Part shown: positions 28,077 to 37,196 of the stretch, in pieces
Layout: each line of letters opens with the position of its first letter
Position numbering within the stretch: position 1 is the stretch's first letter
From: Flavimaribacter sediminis
GTDB taxonomy: Bacteria; Pseudomonadota; Alphaproteobacteria; Rhizobiales; Rhizobiaceae
Direction of reading: 5' to 3'
Length of the DNA: 64,000 nt
NCBI RefSeq assembly: GCF_019492055.1
Contig: NZ_JAICBX010000005.1
Coordinates: forward strand, 1-64,000
Position numbers and translations under genes: made by a program
The notes under the pieces: model-generated
Told to the model about the DNA's origin: nothing
Seen by the model: only the letters and a program-made list of their open reading frames with translations
Database searches by the model: none

Positions 28077-29057
28077 TTACTTCTGAAGCATCGGATCGAC
28101 TTCGACGCCCGGAATGGCCTCCGTCAGGGCGCCTGCGTCAAACTGCGCGGTGAAATCGTAGGGCTCGATCTTTCCGGTAGCGACCATGAAGTCGTACTTT
28201 GCTTTCAGGCTGGACATCGGCGAGCTTCCGAAACTCAGGCCATAGCGTTGCTGCTGGATGACGTTCTTGATCTGCTTCTCATCGCCGCCCACGCTTTTGG
28301 CGATCACCGCGACCGCTTCGTCCAGGTCGGACTTCATGTATTCGGAGGCTTTCTGGAAGGCGCGAAGGGTTTTGGCGACCGTGTCCGGATGTGTGTCGTA
28401 ATAATCCTTCAGGACGACGAGCGGCGCACTCGTGCTCTGGTTGACGACGCTGTCGTCGGCGATGAATTTCCAGCCGTCATCGGCGTCCATGGTCGGAACG
28501 CCCTCGCCCCAGATCCACGCTGCGTCCAGTCGCCCGGCCTTCATGGCGCCGACGATCTCGAACAGGCTGGTAAAGCCAACCATGTTGACGTCTTCATCCG
28601 GATTGATTCCGTTGTCGGAGAGATAGGTCCGGGTGACGAATTCCTGCGCCGTGCCCGTGGCGACGCCAATATCCTTGCCTTTCAGGTCGCCCGGGATTTC
28701 GAGATCGGCCTTGGTGTAGAGCTTGTGCCAGCCCGGAAGCGGCTCGGCGATAATCGCCGGGGACATCAGCTTGCCGGCGGCGAAGCGGGTAAGCAGCGGA
28801 AAGTCGATGATCACGCCGAAATCGGCGTTGCCCGCAAGCACCGCGTCGACGGTGTCGACCCCGTAGGAATAGGTCTGAACAACAGGCTTGATGCCTTCTT
28901 CTTCCAGGAAGCCCTTTTCGGCTGCGACAATGGCGAGCGAGCCCATTCCGTAGCCGTCAGTCGCATAGCGCACGACTTCCTGCGCTTGCGCCGAGACATT
29001 GAGCGCGACCGTTGCGGCGAGCGCCACCGCGGCGCCGAGTACTTTGTTTTTCAACAT
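28077..29057 (-). CDS. ABC transporter substrate-binding protein (SsuA/NMT1-like)
   Basis: 326 residues with a typical signal peptide (hydrophobic core AVALAATVALNVSAQAQ). The mature protein is of the NMT1/SsuA type, with GYGMGSLAIVAAEKGFLEEEG and ATGTAQEFVTRTYL. Periplasmic receptor for the importer. Its ligand is not visible from sequence; the linked sulfatase points to an organosulfate. The IclR gene lies 23 bases upstream on the same strand. Confidence 0.92.
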   Translation of the reverse strand: MLKNKVLGAAVALAATVALNVSAQAQEVVRYATDGYGMGSLAIVAAEKGFLEEEGIKPVVQTYSYGVDTVDAVLAGNADFGVIIDFPLLTRFAAGKLMSPAIIAEPLPGWHKLYTKADLEIPGDLKGKDIGVATGTAQEFVTRTYLSDNGINPDEDVNMVGFTSLFEIVGAMKAGRLDAAWIWGEGVPTMDADDGWKFIADDSVVNQSTSAPLVVLKDYYDTHPDTVAKTLRAFQKASEYMKSDLDEAVAVIAKSVGGDEKQIKNVIQQQRYGLSFGSSPMSSLKAKYDFMVATGKIEPYDFTAQFDAGALTEAIPGVEVDPMLQK

Positions 29058-29080
29058 GCCATGTGTTCCTTCTGGTTGGT

Positions 29081-29857
29081 TCAGGTTTCTGGTTGTTCAA
29101 CTGGTGTAAAGGGACGGCCCGCCAGCCCGCTCGAAGCCTTCTTGGCCGCAAATTCGAGTTTGGACAGGACTTCGGTCTTGTTGATCGGATGCGCATTCAG
29201 AGCCGCGACCGAAACGACGTTGCGAACGATTCCCGATCCCTGCTGATCGAGACCCATGACGAAACGGGTAATCGCGCCCTCGCTGCGAACCAGCAGGCCT
29301 GTCTTCCTGATTGTCTCGAAACCGTCCAGGTGTTCCTGCGGAACTTCCAAACCGAAGATATCGCGATAGATCCGCTCGACGTCCGCTTTCGGTTGGTAAG
29401 CAAGCAGGAACTGGCCTATGCCGTTCTGGATCCAGTCCGTATTCGGCGCGAAGACATCGATGAAATGGTAGCAATTGTGCAGTTCGGTCTTGGCGAGCAG
29501 CACAAAGCAGTCTCCGTGATAGGAGGCGATACAGGCCGAATGTCCGGTCTGATAGGCAAGATTGGCGACGGTGCCCTGCACCTGCGCGCTTTGCAGAACC
29601 TGCGCGCTTTGCAGTCCGAAAGAGCGCAAGGCGTCGCCCAGTTGCAAGGTCCGGTACCCAACCGTGTAGCGGCCGTTCGACTGGCGCTGGCGAATCCAGT
29701 TCTCTTCCATCAGCATCTTCAGAAGACGCGTCAGAGACGCTCCGGACAAATCCATTGCCTTTGCGAGATCGGAAAACGACCGCTCGTAAGGATACTCCGC
29801 AAGATGTTCGATCAGCCGCAATGAGCGACGACCGGCAGCCAGTGGGTTTGCCATCAC
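29081..29857 (-). CDS. IclR-family transcriptional regulator
   Basis: 258 residues. The N-terminal winged helix (about 8-70; MDLSGASLTRLLKMLMEENW) precedes an IclR effector domain (about 85-250). It heads the importer-sulfatase transcript and diverges from the second sulfatase, so it probably controls both. An 18-base tandem duplication inside the gene (29581-29616) gives LQSAQV twice in a row, in the linker after the DNA-binding domain. Confidence 0.92.
   Translation of the reverse strand: MMANPLAAGRRSLRLIEHLAEYPYERSFSDLAKAMDLSGASLTRLLKMLMEENWIRQRQSNGRYTVGYRTLQLGDALRSFGLQSAQVLQSAQVQGTVANLAYQTGHSACIASYHGDCFVLLAKTELHNCYHFIDVFAPNTDWIQNGIGQFLLAYQPKADVERIYRDIFGLEVPQEHLDGFETIRKTGLLVRSEGAITRFVMGLDQQGSGIVRNVVSVAALNAHPINKTEVLSKLEFAAKKASSGLAGRPFTPVEQPET
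29581..29616 (-). repeat. 18-bp tandem duplication inside the IclR gene
   Basis: CCTGCGCGCTTTGCAGAA at 29581-29598 is followed by CCTGCGCGCTTTGCAGTC at 29599-29616, 16 of 18 bases identical. It keeps frame and doubles six residues (LQSAQV). Replication slippage is the likely origin. Confidence 0.85.
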
Positions 29858-29897
29858 TTACTTTCAAAAATGAAACTAATTACTTTCACTATTGACA
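29858..29897. promoter_or_regulatory. repeat-rich operator region between IclR gene and sulfatase 2
   Basis: TTACTTTCA occurs at 29858-29866 and 29880-29888, 22 bases apart, and TTTCA-AAAA-TGAAA forms an inverted repeat at 29862-29875. TTGACA at 29892-29897 may be a -35 for the sulfatase gene, though no clear -10 follows. The arrangement fits an IclR operator adjoining the regulator's own start codon. Confidence 0.45.
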
Positions 29898-29972
29898 GTT
29901 TTGCGGATCGACGGTTTTTTGTCAATGGGCTCTTTTGAACGACCGAGTCCCAGCCTTTAAAGGAGACCTGGC

Positions 29973-31430
29973 TTGAGTGACCGTCCGAATATCCTGATCG
30001 TATGCACCGACCAGCAGCGCACCGATACGCTGGGTTGCTACGGCAACGATCAGGTGTCCACGCCCCATATCGACAGTCTGGCCCAAGAGAGCGCCCTGTT
30101 CGAAAACGCCTTCGTGCAGAGTCCGATCTGCTCGCCCAGCCGCGGCAGTTTCATGACCGGGCGCTACCCGCGCACCACCGGGCTGCGCCAGAACGGACAA
30201 ATCATGCCGCCGGATGAAAAGCCGGTCTCGAAGCTGCTGGCCGATGAAGGCTATCTCGCCGGCCTCGTCGGCAAATTCCATTTTGGACCCGGCGACCCGG
30301 CGATCGCCAAGACCACGGAGCCGCGCATCGATGACGGCTTTTCCGAGTTCAACTGGGCGCAGTCTCCGATGGACATGTGGGGGATGAACTCGGACTATAC
30401 GCGTTTCCTGAAGGCGCGCGGCCTGCATTACGAAACCACGCCCCACGACCGTTCGCCATGGGTTCTGAACGGCATGCCGGAGGACGCGACAGAGGCGGCC
30501 TGGTGCGGAACCAGGACGTGCGAATTCATCGAAAAACATGCATCGGGCGATGCGCCCTGGTTCTACGTCGCCAATATCTACGCGCCGCATCATCCTTTCG
30601 ATCCGCCGCCCTCCTTCATGGAGCGCTGGCTTGACCGGCTGGACGAGGTCCCACTACCCGCCTCAACGGAAGACGATCTCGACGCCAAGACCCACTATCA
30701 GCGCGTTGATTCAGACGGCGCCTATGGTCAGGTGAAGAGCTTCATCGGCGGTTACGGGCGCAACGAAATGCGCGACATTGACCACCGCATGGTCAAAGCG
30801 GCCTACTGGGCGATGTGCGAACATGTCGACCAGCAGATGGGCCGCATTCTCAAGGCGCTCGACGACACCGGCCAGCGTGACAACACGATCATTGTCTTCA
30901 TGTCCGACCATGGCGAGATGATGGGCGATCACAACATCTATCTCAAGGGCCCCTATTTCTACGACGCCGGCATTCGCGTGCCCTTCATGATCCGCTATCC
31001 CGGCAGGATTCCGCCCGGTCGGTATCGCGAGCTGCTGGAACTCGTGCATCTCGCGCCGACCCTCATGGACGCAGCCGGCGCTACGCCCTACGCCGGCATG
31101 CAGGGCCGCTCGCTCCTGGACTGGTTGAGCGGCGACGAAACAGCGAAAAAGGGCGACGATTCCGTCTATTGCGAATACTACAACGCCATGCCCTATCACG
31201 TTGATCCGACGGCGCAATTGACGATGCTGAGGACCGAGACTCACAAGATCGTCGTCGATCATTCCCATGACGACGGCGAACTGTACGATCTCGTCGCCGA
31301 CCCGCAAGAGATCAACAACCTGTGGCGCGATCCGGCCTCGCTATCCCTCAAGGCGGACATGCTCACCAAACTCACGCACCGTATGGCCTTTACGGTCGAT
31401 CCGTTGCCTCCGCGTCTGTCGGAGTGGTAA
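29973..31430 (+). CDS. type I sulfatase (choline-sulfatase/arylsulfatase family)
   Basis: 485 residues from TTG at 29973, chosen because AAAGGAGA lies about eight bases before it and the product starts exactly at the conserved RPNILIVCTDQQR. The formylglycine site is C53 in CSPSRGSFMTGRYP; metal residues include CTDQQ and MSDHGEMMGDH near 310. No signal peptide, so cytoplasmic. It is divergent from the IclR gene and followed after nine bases by the activating enzyme. It differs in length and sequence from the sulfatase at 25110. Confidence 0.93.
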   Translation: MSDRPNILIVCTDQQRTDTLGCYGNDQVSTPHIDSLAQESALFENAFVQSPICSPSRGSFMTGRYPRTTGLRQNGQIMPPDEKPVSKLLADEGYLAGLVGKFHFGPGDPAIAKTTEPRIDDGFSEFNWAQSPMDMWGMNSDYTRFLKARGLHYETTPHDRSPWVLNGMPEDATEAAWCGTRTCEFIEKHASGDAPWFYVANIYAPHHPFDPPPSFMERWLDRLDEVPLPASTEDDLDAKTHYQRVDSDGAYGQVKSFIGGYGRNEMRDIDHRMVKAAYWAMCEHVDQQMGRILKALDDTGQRDNTIIVFMSDHGEMMGDHNIYLKGPYFYDAGIRVPFMIRYPGRIPPGRYRELLELVHLAPTLMDAAGATPYAGMQGRSLLDWLSGDETAKKGDDSVYCEYYNAMPYHVDPTAQLTMLRTETHKIVVDHSHDDGELYDLVADPQEINNLWRDPASLSLKADMLTKLTHRMAFTVDPLPPRLSEW

Positions 31431-31439
31431 CGTCCTGCG

Positions 31440-32402
31440 ATGAGTGAACGGGACGACATGAAAGGCTGCTGCACTCCGTCGCGCGGCAGCGGCGAGCCAG
31501 CGCAAAACCCGCCTGCATTCGCGCCTGACGTGGCGCCGTCGCGAGACAATATGCAGCAAATCCCCGGCGGTTCATTCGACATGGGCGGCGAGGACGCGGA
31601 CGGCTTTCCGGCCGATGGCGAAGGCCCGATCCGCTCCGTCGAGACAGCCTCCTTTCTGATCGATTCCTGCGCCGTGACGACGAGCGAATTCGCCCGCTTC
31701 GTGGAGCGGACCGGCTATGTCACCGACGCGGAACGCTACGGCTGGTCGTTCGTGTTCGCCGCCGCCGTCCATCCGGCCGCCTTCGGCCACATCATGGATG
31801 GACGGTTGCCTGGAACCCCCTGGTGGCTGGCGGTGAAGGGCGCCTGCTGGAAATGTCCGGACGGGCCGGGATCGGACTGGCGCGACAGGCCCGACCATCC
31901 TGTGGTTCATGTCTCCTGGAACGACGCGCAGGCCTTTGCATCCGCCTGCGGTAGGCGGTTACCCACCGAAGCCGAGTGGGAAAAGGCCGCGCGCGGCGGG
32001 CGCAATCAGTCGCGGTTTCCATGGGGCGACGAACTGGAGCCCGACGGCCGGCACATGTGCAATGTTTGGCAAGGCAGGTTTCCGACGGACAACACCGCCG
32101 CCGACGGCTTTCTGATGACCGCGCCGGTCCGCTCGTTCGAACCGAATGGCTACGGACTTTACAATACCGCGGGCAATGTCTGGGAATGGTGCAATGACGG
32201 CTGGAGCCCCGTCTGGCATGTCGAAGAAACCACAGCCACCCGGGTCAACCCGGTCGGTCCGTCGAATGACGAGGCGAAGGTTATCCGCGGTGGCTCCTAT
32301 CTCTGCCACGCCTCATACTGCAACCGTTACCGGCTGTCGGCCCGCACCTTCAATTCACCCGACTCAAGCGCCGCAAACACCGGTTTCCGCTGCGCGCTCT
32401 AA
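31440..32402 (+). CDS. formylglycine-generating enzyme (sulfatase-modifying factor)
   Basis: 320 residues. It oxidises the Cys of the CxPxR motif in sulfatases to formylglycine. The FGE domain covers about 38-320, with the copper-binding active-site pair C289 and C294 in GGSYLCHASYCNRYR and the family segments RLPTEAEWEKAARGG and NTAGNVWEW. The N-terminal tail carries CCTPSRG at 10-16, a copy of the sulfatase substrate motif. ATG at 31458 is an alternative start that keeps it. It overlaps the DNA ligase stop by four bases, tail to tail. Confidence 0.94.
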   Translation: MSERDDMKGCCTPSRGSGEPAQNPPAFAPDVAPSRDNMQQIPGGSFDMGGEDADGFPADGEGPIRSVETASFLIDSCAVTTSEFARFVERTGYVTDAERYGWSFVFAAAVHPAAFGHIMDGRLPGTPWWLAVKGACWKCPDGPGSDWRDRPDHPVVHVSWNDAQAFASACGRRLPTEAEWEKAARGGRNQSRFPWGDELEPDGRHMCNVWQGRFPTDNTAADGFLMTAPVRSFEPNGYGLYNTAGNVWEWCNDGWSPVWHVEETTATRVNPVGPSNDEAKVIRGGSYLCHASYCNRYRLSARTFNSPDSSAANTGFRCAL

Positions 32403-34012
32403 CCCCGATCATCGATCATCGCGTTCAGCGTCTCCAGGCGGTCCGCCTCCATCGGCAGCTTGTCCTGGCGCAACCGCGAAATGCGCGGAAAGCGCATAGC
32501 CACGCCCGATTTGTGGCGCTTTGATCGCGCGATCCCTTCAAAGGCTACTTCAAGCACGAAGCCGGACTGCGGCTCCGCGCGCACGGCCCGCACCGGCCCG
32601 AAGCGGTCCACAGTATTGTTGCGCACGAACCGGTCTAGGATTTCGAGCTCAGCGTCTGTGAAGCCGAAATAGGCCTTGCCTACGGGCACCAGCGCCTCGG
32701 CGCCAGGTTCCCCCGTCCAAACGCCGAACGTAAAGTCGGAATAATAACTCGACCGCTTGCCGTGGCCGCGCTGCGCATACATCATCACGGCGTCGATGAT
32801 ATGCGGTTCGCGTTTCCACTTGAACCAGGGCCCCTTGACCCGCCCTGCCTGGTAGGCGCTGTCGCGCCGCTTCATCATCACGCCTTCGATCACCGGATCG
32901 TGCGGATCCTTGCGTAGGCTGTCGAGTTGCTCCCAGCTGTCAAACTTGACCAACGGCGAAAGGTCGAACCGCTCCCGCGCCGCTGTCTCAATCACTTCCG
33001 AAAGCCGCTCCCGCCGATCCTCCAGCGGCTCCTCTCGAACGTCGCAATCCTTCAGGAACAGCAGGTCGTAGGCGCGAATGAAGGCCGGATAGTCGGTCAT
33101 GTGCTTCTGCGTAACCGTCTTGCGGTTCAGCCGTTGCTGCAGATCGGAAAAGGTCAGCGTCGGCGAATTGGTGCGCGCCGTGCCGCCGATCAGCAATTCA
33201 CCGTCGATCACGCCCTCGAAATCGACCGCATTCAGAATGTCGGGAAAACTGCCTGAGATATCGTCGCCGCTGCGCGAGTAAAGTCTGCGATGAGCGCCGT
33301 CGGCGGACAGCTGAACGCGAATGCCGTCCCACTTCCATTCCGCCAGATAGTCGGCAGGGTCAAGTTTTTCGAGATCATTGTCGGTCGCCGGATGCGCCAG
33401 CATCACGGGATGGAAGATCGCCGGCGTCGAAAGCTCGGGCCTGTCGCCCCTGCCCTCCAGCCATGAAAAAAGGCTTTCGTAAGGCGGCTCGAGTCCGTGC
33501 CAAAGCGTCTCGATTTCGGACACGTCGACATCGCCCATCAGCGCCAGCGCCTGCTTGGTCAGGCGCGCAGACACGCCGATCCGCAGGCCGCCGGTCGCCA
33601 ACTTGATCAACGCATAGCGCCCGCTGGTGTCCAACCGGTCAAAAAGCGCGCGCACATGCGCAGGCACGTCGCTGCGGCCGAGCCCGTTCAATTCCTCGAT
33701 CACCTCGGACAGTCGCGGCTCATAGGCCTCGCCCTCCTCCGGCGCTTCCCAGACAAGCGAGATCGTCTCGGCCAGGTCGCCGACGTAATCGTAGGAATAG
33801 CGAAACAGCGTCTCGTCCATCCGCTCCAGCACGAGCTCGCGCAGCAGCGCCGGCTTGACGAGCCTGATGTCCAGCGTTCCGGCCAGTGCTGCCAGCGCAT
33901 ATCCGCGATCCGGATCAGGCGTCGCCGAAAAATAGTCGACCAGCAGCCGCAGTTTCGCGTTTCGCTGCGGCGTCAGCGTCAGGCGGTCGAGGAGACGGGA
34001 AAAGGCTCTCAT
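32399..34012 (-). CDS. ATP-dependent DNA ligase (ligase-associated repair cluster)
   Basis: 537 residues from ATG at 34012, overlapping the exonuclease stop as ATGA. An N-terminal DNA-binding domain (about 1-190) precedes the adenylation domain with catalytic K227 in EWKWDGIRV, and an OB-fold C-terminal domain. Later motifs include VIDGELLIG and FKWKREP. It seals nicks using ATP and is distinct from housekeeping NAD ligase. The family usually clusters with a nuclease, a DEXH helicase and a phosphoesterase; only the nuclease is here. Confidence 0.94.
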   Translation of the reverse strand: MRAFSRLLDRLTLTPQRNAKLRLLVDYFSATPDPDRGYALAALAGTLDIRLVKPALLRELVLERMDETLFRYSYDYVGDLAETISLVWEAPEEGEAYEPRLSEVIEELNGLGRSDVPAHVRALFDRLDTSGRYALIKLATGGLRIGVSARLTKQALALMGDVDVSEIETLWHGLEPPYESLFSWLEGRGDRPELSTPAIFHPVMLAHPATDNDLEKLDPADYLAEWKWDGIRVQLSADGAHRRLYSRSGDDISGSFPDILNAVDFEGVIDGELLIGGTARTNSPTLTFSDLQQRLNRKTVTQKHMTDYPAFIRAYDLLFLKDCDVREEPLEDRRERLSEVIETAARERFDLSPLVKFDSWEQLDSLRKDPHDPVIEGVMMKRRDSAYQAGRVKGPWFKWKREPHIIDAVMMYAQRGHGKRSSYYSDFTFGVWTGEPGAEALVPVGKAYFGFTDAELEILDRFVRNNTVDRFGPVRAVRAEPQSGFVLEVAFEGIARSKRHKSGVAMRFPRISRLRQDKLPMEADRLETLNAMIDDRG

Positions 34013-35022
34013 CAGTCGCCCTCGTCCTCGTAGCCGACGAGGTGGAGTGGCCGCGCCGGAATGCCCTCCAGTTCGCACCAGCGCACCAGCGCCTCTTCGC
34101 GCCCGTGCGTCACCCACACTTCACCCGGGCTCACGTCCCTGATCGTGTCCGTCAGTTCGGGCCAGTCGACGTGATCGGAAATCACCAGCGGCAGTTCGAC
34201 GCCGCGCTGCCGGGCGCGCTGGCGGATCAGCATCCACCCGGATGCGAAGGCCGAAATCGGGTCGGCGAAGCGCCGCGCCCAACGATCGGCGAAGGAGGAT
34301 GGCGGGCACACGATGACGGCGCCGCGATAATCGTCGCGCGCCGATTTTTCCACCGTCGCCGGCAGGAGTTCTCCCAGATCGACGTCCTGGCTCTGGTAAT
34401 AATCGCAAAGCTTCGCCAGCGCGCCATGGATATAGATTGGGCGGTCATATCCTTGCCTGCGCACCAGCGCGATCACCCGCTGCGCCTTTCCCAGCGCATA
34501 GGCGCCGACGAGGTGGCTGCGCTCCGGAAACGTCTGCAGGGATTTCAGCAGCTTGCCGATCTCGGCTTCGGGGTCGGGATGATGAAAAACCGGCAGGCCG
34601 AAGGTCGCCTCGGTGATGAAGACGTCGCAAGGAACGGGTTCGAACGGCTCGCAGGTGGGATCGACCGAACGCTTGTAGTCGCCGGAGACGACGATGCGCA
34701 TACCGTCCTTTTCAATAGCGATCTGCGCCGAGCCAAGCACATGACCGGCCGGATGGAAGGTCACCGTCACGCCGTTGACGTCGATCATCTCACGCAGATC
34801 GGCGGCCTGCTCCTGGCTGCAAAAATCCTCGCCGTAGCGGATGCGCATGATGTCCAGCGTCTGCCGGGTCGCCAGAACCGCCTGGTGGCCGGAGCGCGCA
34901 TGGTCGGAATGGCCATGCGTGATCAGGGCGCGCTCGACCGGGCGAACCGGATCGACGTAAAAGTCGCCCGGCGCACAGTAGAGACCTTCCGGCCGCGGGC
35001 TCAGCAACGCTTCGGCTTTCAT
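34012..35022 (-). CDS. ligase-associated DNA exonuclease (MBL fold)
   Basis: 336 residues. A metallo-beta-lactamase/beta-CASP-like nuclease related to SNM1/Artemis. The zinc motif THGHSDHA is near 33-40, with AGHVLGSAQI and VSGDYKRS near 90-115. It forms a two-gene operon with the ligase by a four-base overlap. The pair is thought to act in a DNA-repair pathway. GTTC-N12-GTTC in front of it is not a proper LexA box. Confidence 0.92.
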   Translation of the reverse strand: MKAEALLSPRPEGLYCAPGDFYVDPVRPVERALITHGHSDHARSGHQAVLATRQTLDIMRIRYGEDFCSQEQAADLREMIDVNGVTVTFHPAGHVLGSAQIAIEKDGMRIVVSGDYKRSVDPTCEPFEPVPCDVFITEATFGLPVFHHPDPEAEIGKLLKSLQTFPERSHLVGAYALGKAQRVIALVRRQGYDRPIYIHGALAKLCDYYQSQDVDLGELLPATVEKSARDDYRGAVIVCPPSSFADRWARRFADPISAFASGWMLIRQRARQRGVELPLVISDHVDWPELTDTIRDVSPGEVWVTHGREEALVRWCELEGIPARPLHLVGYEDEGD

Positions 35023-35292
35023 GGGAACTCAACCCCGACAAACAAACCTCAACGCCATGATCTGCTGCACGTTCCCAAAAATGCAAGTTCTCTTCTTTCA
35101 GGGAGCAGACCAAAGCGTTGCAGCATGGGACTTTTTGCGCCGCGGACGCAGCGCTACCGGATGCCGGCTCGCGATCTCAAGCGATCTGGGATCCAACGAT
35201 CTCCCGCCCGCACCCAATATGACACAAAGTCAACACACAGGGATCCAGCGGCCGGCACGTCCGTGCAGGCGAAAGATGACAGGTCGGAAGCG

Positions 35293-35655
35293 TCAACTCC
35301 CCCGATAGGTCGAATAGCCGTAGGGTGAAATCAGCAGCGGCACGTGGTAGTGCGCATCCGTGTCCGCAATGCCGAAGCGGATGGGAATGACATCAAGAAA
35401 AGCGGGTTCCGTAAGGTCTGCGCCAGTGCGCTTCAGATAGTCTGCCGCGTGGAAAACCAGTTCGTAGACGCCTGTTTTCATTTTGTCGCCGCTCAGCAGC
35501 GGGCCGTCGCAGCGACCGTCATGATTGGTCACGACCGAACCGATCACATGGAAGGTTTCGTCGGCGCAGACCTCCCGCAATTCGATCTTGAGGCCTGCGG
35601 CCGGACTTCCTTTCGCCGTGTCCAGCACGTGGGTCGTCAGTCGTCCGTTGGCCAT
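35293..35655 (-). CDS. uraH: 5-hydroxyisourate hydrolase (transthyretin-like)
   Basis: 120 residues, the usual length. It hydrolyses 5-hydroxyisourate, the PuuD product, to OHCU. The N-terminal [17 protein letters not shown] and the C-terminal [11 protein letters not shown], ending in the YRGS tetrapeptide, are the diagnostic motifs. No signal peptide. Last gene of the puuE-uraD-alc-allA-uraH transcript. Its start directly follows the allA stop. The 270-base stretch between it and the exonuclease start holds no gene I can support. Confidence 0.96.
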   Translation of the reverse strand: MANGRLTTHVLDTAKGSPAAGLKIELREVCADETFHVIGSVVTNHDGRCDGPLLSGDKMKTGVYELVFHAADYLKRTGADLTEPAFLDVIPIRFGIADTDAHYHVPLLISPYGYSTYRGS

Positions 35656-36147
35656 CTACTTGCTCCAATTGATTTCGAAAGGGTTCGGATAATCAAACTC
35701 TTCCAGATTATTGCCCTCGCCTTCGCGGTCAACCACCAGAAAGTCGCTCACGTCATCCAGCGCCATCAACGGATGATGCCATATATTCGCACGATAGTTC
35801 ACCCCTTGGGCGCCGGAGGCCAGAAAAACCTCCGGTGAACCGGGCCTGCCGTCCACATCCTGCGCCACGACCACAAGCCAGCGCCGGTTCTGCAGGGGAT
35901 AAAAAGCCTGACTGCCCAGCGGGTGGCGCTCCATCATCGTCACGGAATAGGGACAGGACCTCGGCTGGCCGCGAAAAATGCTGACGATCGCCGCGCCCCC
36001 GCCGGTCTGCGCCTGCGCCAGCGCGTGGAAACGCTCGGTGGTTCCACCATTGATCAGCCGCACGTCGGCGCCTTCCGTCTCGATGACGTCGCCGAAGGGC
36101 GCGAACGCTTCTTTCGTCAGTTTCCGGACCTCCAGCCGGACCGACAT
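35656..36147 (-). CDS. allA: ureidoglycolate lyase
   Basis: 163 residues. A cupin-fold enzyme that cleaves ureidoglycolate to glyoxylate and urea, the last step of the pathway here. Family segments [31 protein letters not shown] and [16 protein letters not shown] are present. Its ATG overlaps the allantoicase stop as ATGA. Confidence 0.95.
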   Translation of the reverse strand: MSVRLEVRKLTKEAFAPFGDVIETEGADVRLINGGTTERFHALAQAQTGGGAAIVSIFRGQPRSCPYSVTMMERHPLGSQAFYPLQNRRWLVVVAQDVDGRPGSPEVFLASGAQGVNYRANIWHHPLMALDDVSDFLVVDREGEGNNLEEFDYPNPFEINWSK

Positions 36148-37190
36148 CAGGCCTTGTGTCCCATCACGCGCACACGGCTGACACCGCCGTCCGGATGGAT
36201 GTTCAGGCGAAGATGCGTAAACGGCCCGCGATCAAGGATCGTATCCGCGTGGTATTCGTGGATGTGGTCCATTTGCAGCTTGCGGTCCTTCAGGATCGGC
36301 GTCCAGTCCACGGAAGCAACGATATCATCGTCAGAAAGGCTTCCCACATGATCCGGCATGAAAGCGCCCAGCAGGTCGAACCGGTCGGGGTAGTTGCCCT
36401 TGAAATGCGCCGTGTCGACAATGACCCTGTCAACTGTGCCCGCATGGCCCAGCTTCAGGATCGCCCAGTCGTGACCGGGTCCGCGCCGACGGGCGGTTTC
36501 CCAACCGTCGCCCATATTGACGCCGCGGCCTGGCGAAATCAGTTTCGCCGGAAAGCCGTAATGGGCGTCCGACCAGGCGAGCGCCCTTCCGCCATGAAAG
36601 ATATAGGCGAGATCGACTTCCTCTTCAGCCGTCACCCTGGACCAGTCGAAATGCGCTTCTCCATACACCCGAAGGCGCGCGATGCCGCCATCCGGATAGA
36701 TATGAACCCGCAAATGGGTCCAGACGCGCTTGCGCATTTCAGCGTCCGCGACCTGGTGGAAATGATGTTCGTCCGGTTCGAGATATGTCTGCGGCAGTAT
36801 CTCGATCCAGTCCGATTCGTCGTCGGGATCGCCATCGTCTTCGAAAATAGCTTCGATGCTGGCCGCCGGCGGATAGTTGCCGGTAAAGAAACTGGTGTCG
36901 ATGTCGAACCCGTCGATGCTGCCCGGCACCGCAAGGCGGATGACGGCCCAGTCATGCCCGGGACTGCGCTTGCGGCGCGATTCCCAGCCGTCCATCCATT
37001 TGCCGTGATCGTCATACTTGTCGTCAATGAAAACCGCAGGATCGTCGTTGAGCATGCGCTCCACCGGAGCGAAGAACTCGTCGGTGGAGTAGAGCGCAGC
37101 CGCGCCCAGCCGCGCCGAGGCGAGATTGACCTTTCCGCGTGTGAATTCCGGCGCCCTGATTACCTGCTTTGTCGTTATCGCCACGTCCAT
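36147..37190 (-). CDS. alc: allantoicase
   Basis: 347 residues from ATG at 37190, with GGAG nine bases upstream; GTG at 37196 is possible. It hydrolyses allantoate to ureidoglycolate and urea. The two tandem allantoicase domains are visible as repeated segments [18 protein letters not shown] and [18 protein letters not shown], each followed by an FxGNYP motif. It lies between uraD and allA in one operon. Confidence 0.96.
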   Translation of the reverse strand: MDVAITTKQVIRAPEFTRGKVNLASARLGAAALYSTDEFFAPVERMLNDDPAVFIDDKYDDHGKWMDGWESRRKRSPGHDWAVIRLAVPGSIDGFDIDTSFFTGNYPPAASIEAIFEDDGDPDDESDWIEILPQTYLEPDEHHFHQVADAEMRKRVWTHLRVHIYPDGGIARLRVYGEAHFDWSRVTAEEEVDLAYIFHGGRALAWSDAHYGFPAKLISPGRGVNMGDGWETARRRGPGHDWAILKLGHAGTVDRVIVDTAHFKGNYPDRFDLLGAFMPDHVGSLSDDDIVASVDWTPILKDRKLQMDHIHEYHADTILDRGPFTHLRLNIHPDGGVSRVRVMGHKA

Positions 37191-37196
37191 CTCCAC

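Noticed and set aside
27255-29246. Plus-strand open frame of about 663 codons opposite the ABC transporter and IclR genes
   Set aside because: Antisense shadow: the minus-strand genes carry all expected ABC and IclR motifs and tight overlaps.
35069-35088. Possible LexA box in front of the exonuclease-ligase operon
   Set aside because: GTTC-N12-GTTC is present, but the alphaproteobacterial LexA site needs a seven-base spacer.
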